Assembly: GCA_019426215.1 (NCBI GenBank)
Contig: CM033400.1
Coordinates: forward strand, 24,908,568-24,972,567
Direction of reading: 5' to 3'
Length of the DNA: 64,000 bases
Source: Buddleja alternifolia
Lineage: Eukaryota; Streptophyta; Magnoliopsida; Lamiales; Scrophulariaceae
Under the pieces are notes generated by a model that did not search any database, was not told where the DNA came from, and worked only from the letters and a program-made list of their open reading frames with translations. Numbering within the stretch: the stretch's first letter is position 1; each line of letters opens with the position of its first letter. The translations under genes were made by a program, and so were the position numbers. Positions 62,798 to 64,000 of this stretch are shown here, piece after piece.

Positions 62798-64000
62798 TTT
62801 TCAAAACGATGTTAATGAATAGACAACTTAGGTCAAGATACAAATTACTGTCAAATACTGAAATCTGAAAGCATGTAATCTATACCTTCATAAAAGTCTT
62901 CGATTCGTAAAAATTACAGGCAATCGAATGCCGATACAAGCCTTGAAAAGGCAAATTCCTTCGAATCTAATACTAAATTACATTACGCTACTCCTAAATT
63001 ATGCTAAGAGCTACTCCTACATTACGCTATGAACTACTCCTAAGAAAACGAAAATGCAGAAGTCTGGTGATCTTGCGATGTCCTTCTTCTTCTCTCCACG
63101 GCTCCTATATATCTTGTCTTTGGGAACCGTCTTCAACCCACTCTCCTCATTTTTGGGAACTGCCGTCAACTGCATCCAACCGTCTCCTTCAAAATCTTCA
63201 ACTTGGCGCGTCTTCCTTGAATACAGATTATCGGCTTTTGGACTTCATTTTATTTTTCAGATTCGATTCTTGGGCTTTTTGTCAATTCAGCCCCTGTCTT
63301 CGCTATTTTCTGAATTTAATGGGTCTTGTCTAGTCTATTTGTAAACCCATTTCCTTCTTTTTCGAGTTTCCCCAGTTTGGGCTATTTGGGCTCTTTAATT
63401 CGAAAGCCCAAATTATTTTATGGTGTAAACAAATGACCTCCTAATATACATGAAAGACACGTCTATTTATAAGAGATTCTTCGTATTCTGACTTTCATTA
63501 CTTTAAACTCTCTCTCTTACTGCAACTTCTGTCTTTACCTTCTCGAAGACTTCCGAGAGAAAAACCTATTTTTTATACTCCTCGAAATAGTCATCCTCTT
63601 CACTCCAACTTCTTTATACTTCTCGAAGACTATCAACGGTTGGATTGGAGCTATTAATTCTTTTCCCTGGTTCGAGCAGCTCCAGCTATTTCATAAAAAG
63701 TGGGAAGGAAATTGAATCTTAGGGCTTATTCGAATGGCCTGTGATGTAGAAAAAGAAGCCGGTGCATTTTCGGAAAACTTTGAAGGTAGAAAAGTGAAAA
63801 ATAAACAAAAAATTGACGGTGGGACTTCAAACGGTCGTAACTTTTGATCTGCTTGGAGTTATAGGCCCACAAGATACCAAATTGAAGCTCTTTTCGAGAC
63901 GAATCCAATTGAATGGCTAGGACCATTTTACAATAACCAATCGACCTTTTAGAATTATGTCAATTTTCGGAGTTGGATTAGGAGTAGAAGTCCCAATTTA
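62798..64000. other. Right end of window, no gene recognised
   Basis: Short reiterated CTACTCCTA units at about 62989-63045. A TATTTATAAGAG box at about 63464 could be a TATA element of an LTR or gene continuing outside. ORFs at 63001-63344 overlap in two frames and have no family resemblance. Confidence 0.35.

Overview
The window is nuclear DNA of a flowering plant, most likely a eudicot. It is AT-rich and intron-containing, and dominated by nested LTR retrotransposons of plant type: Ty1/copia, including a SIRE-like element with an env-like ORF, and Ty3/gypsy of the Tat/Grande kind. It also holds hAT-type MITEs, one very large Mutator-like element (MULE), and one clearly intact host gene. 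I see no rRNA, tRNA or CRISPR signal. Species cannot be named from the sequence.

Layout. 1-23331 is a stack of nested retroelements, nearly all read on the minus strand. A copia element (Copia-2, 17175 to about 23331) was hit in its RNase H region by a SIRE-like copia element (7123-17174). That element carries an Athila-like solo LTR inside its 5' LTR (15239-16756, TSD ATCAA) and is interrupted in its env-like ORF by another copia element (Copia-1, 5' LTR 5385-7122, running off the left edge). Copia-1 in turn holds a solo LTR of the SIRE-like family (1886-3389, TSD CAACC). 23332-26194 holds a hAT MITE (24145-24924) and a gypsy solo LTR (25027-25483).

26195-33706 (minus) is a complete 15-exon DDM1 (SNF2/LSH chromatin remodeller) gene. 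All exons join in phase to 757 codons plus stop. 34359-42664 is a Tat/Grande-like gypsy element (minus) that lost gag but keeps the characteristic multi-exon antisense gene on the plus strand. 42665-46420 is a plus-strand relative of Copia-1, collapsed from gag to 3' LTR and pierced by an oppositely oriented solo LTR (43650-45265, TSD AAATC). A small candidate host gene tail (46464-47425) with a hAT MITE in its intron follows.

The most interesting object is a 13.7 kb MULE at 47747-61478. It is flanked by a perfect 9-bp target duplication (AAATCATGC) and has degenerate terminal inverted repeats. It carries an intact 855-aa mudrA-type transposase, an unrecognised Cys-rich two-exon gene, a 'plant transposon protein' ORF, a five-exon DUF1985 / coiled-coil / Ulp1 (C48) SUMO-protease-like gene with one apparent frameshift, and a second free-standing C48 copy. 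Both C48 copies keep their catalytic residues. The same element contains two arrays of palindromic GGCACC-N-GGTGCC hairpins sharing a CTGCC-TTA-GGCAG core, a second palindromic family (GATACAGGGCCCTATATC) and a telomere-like tract.

Functionally, the window sets a main plant silencer of transposons (DDM1) between transposon-rich flanks. The MULE looks like a Kaonashi-type element that has assembled protease and unknown cargo genes.
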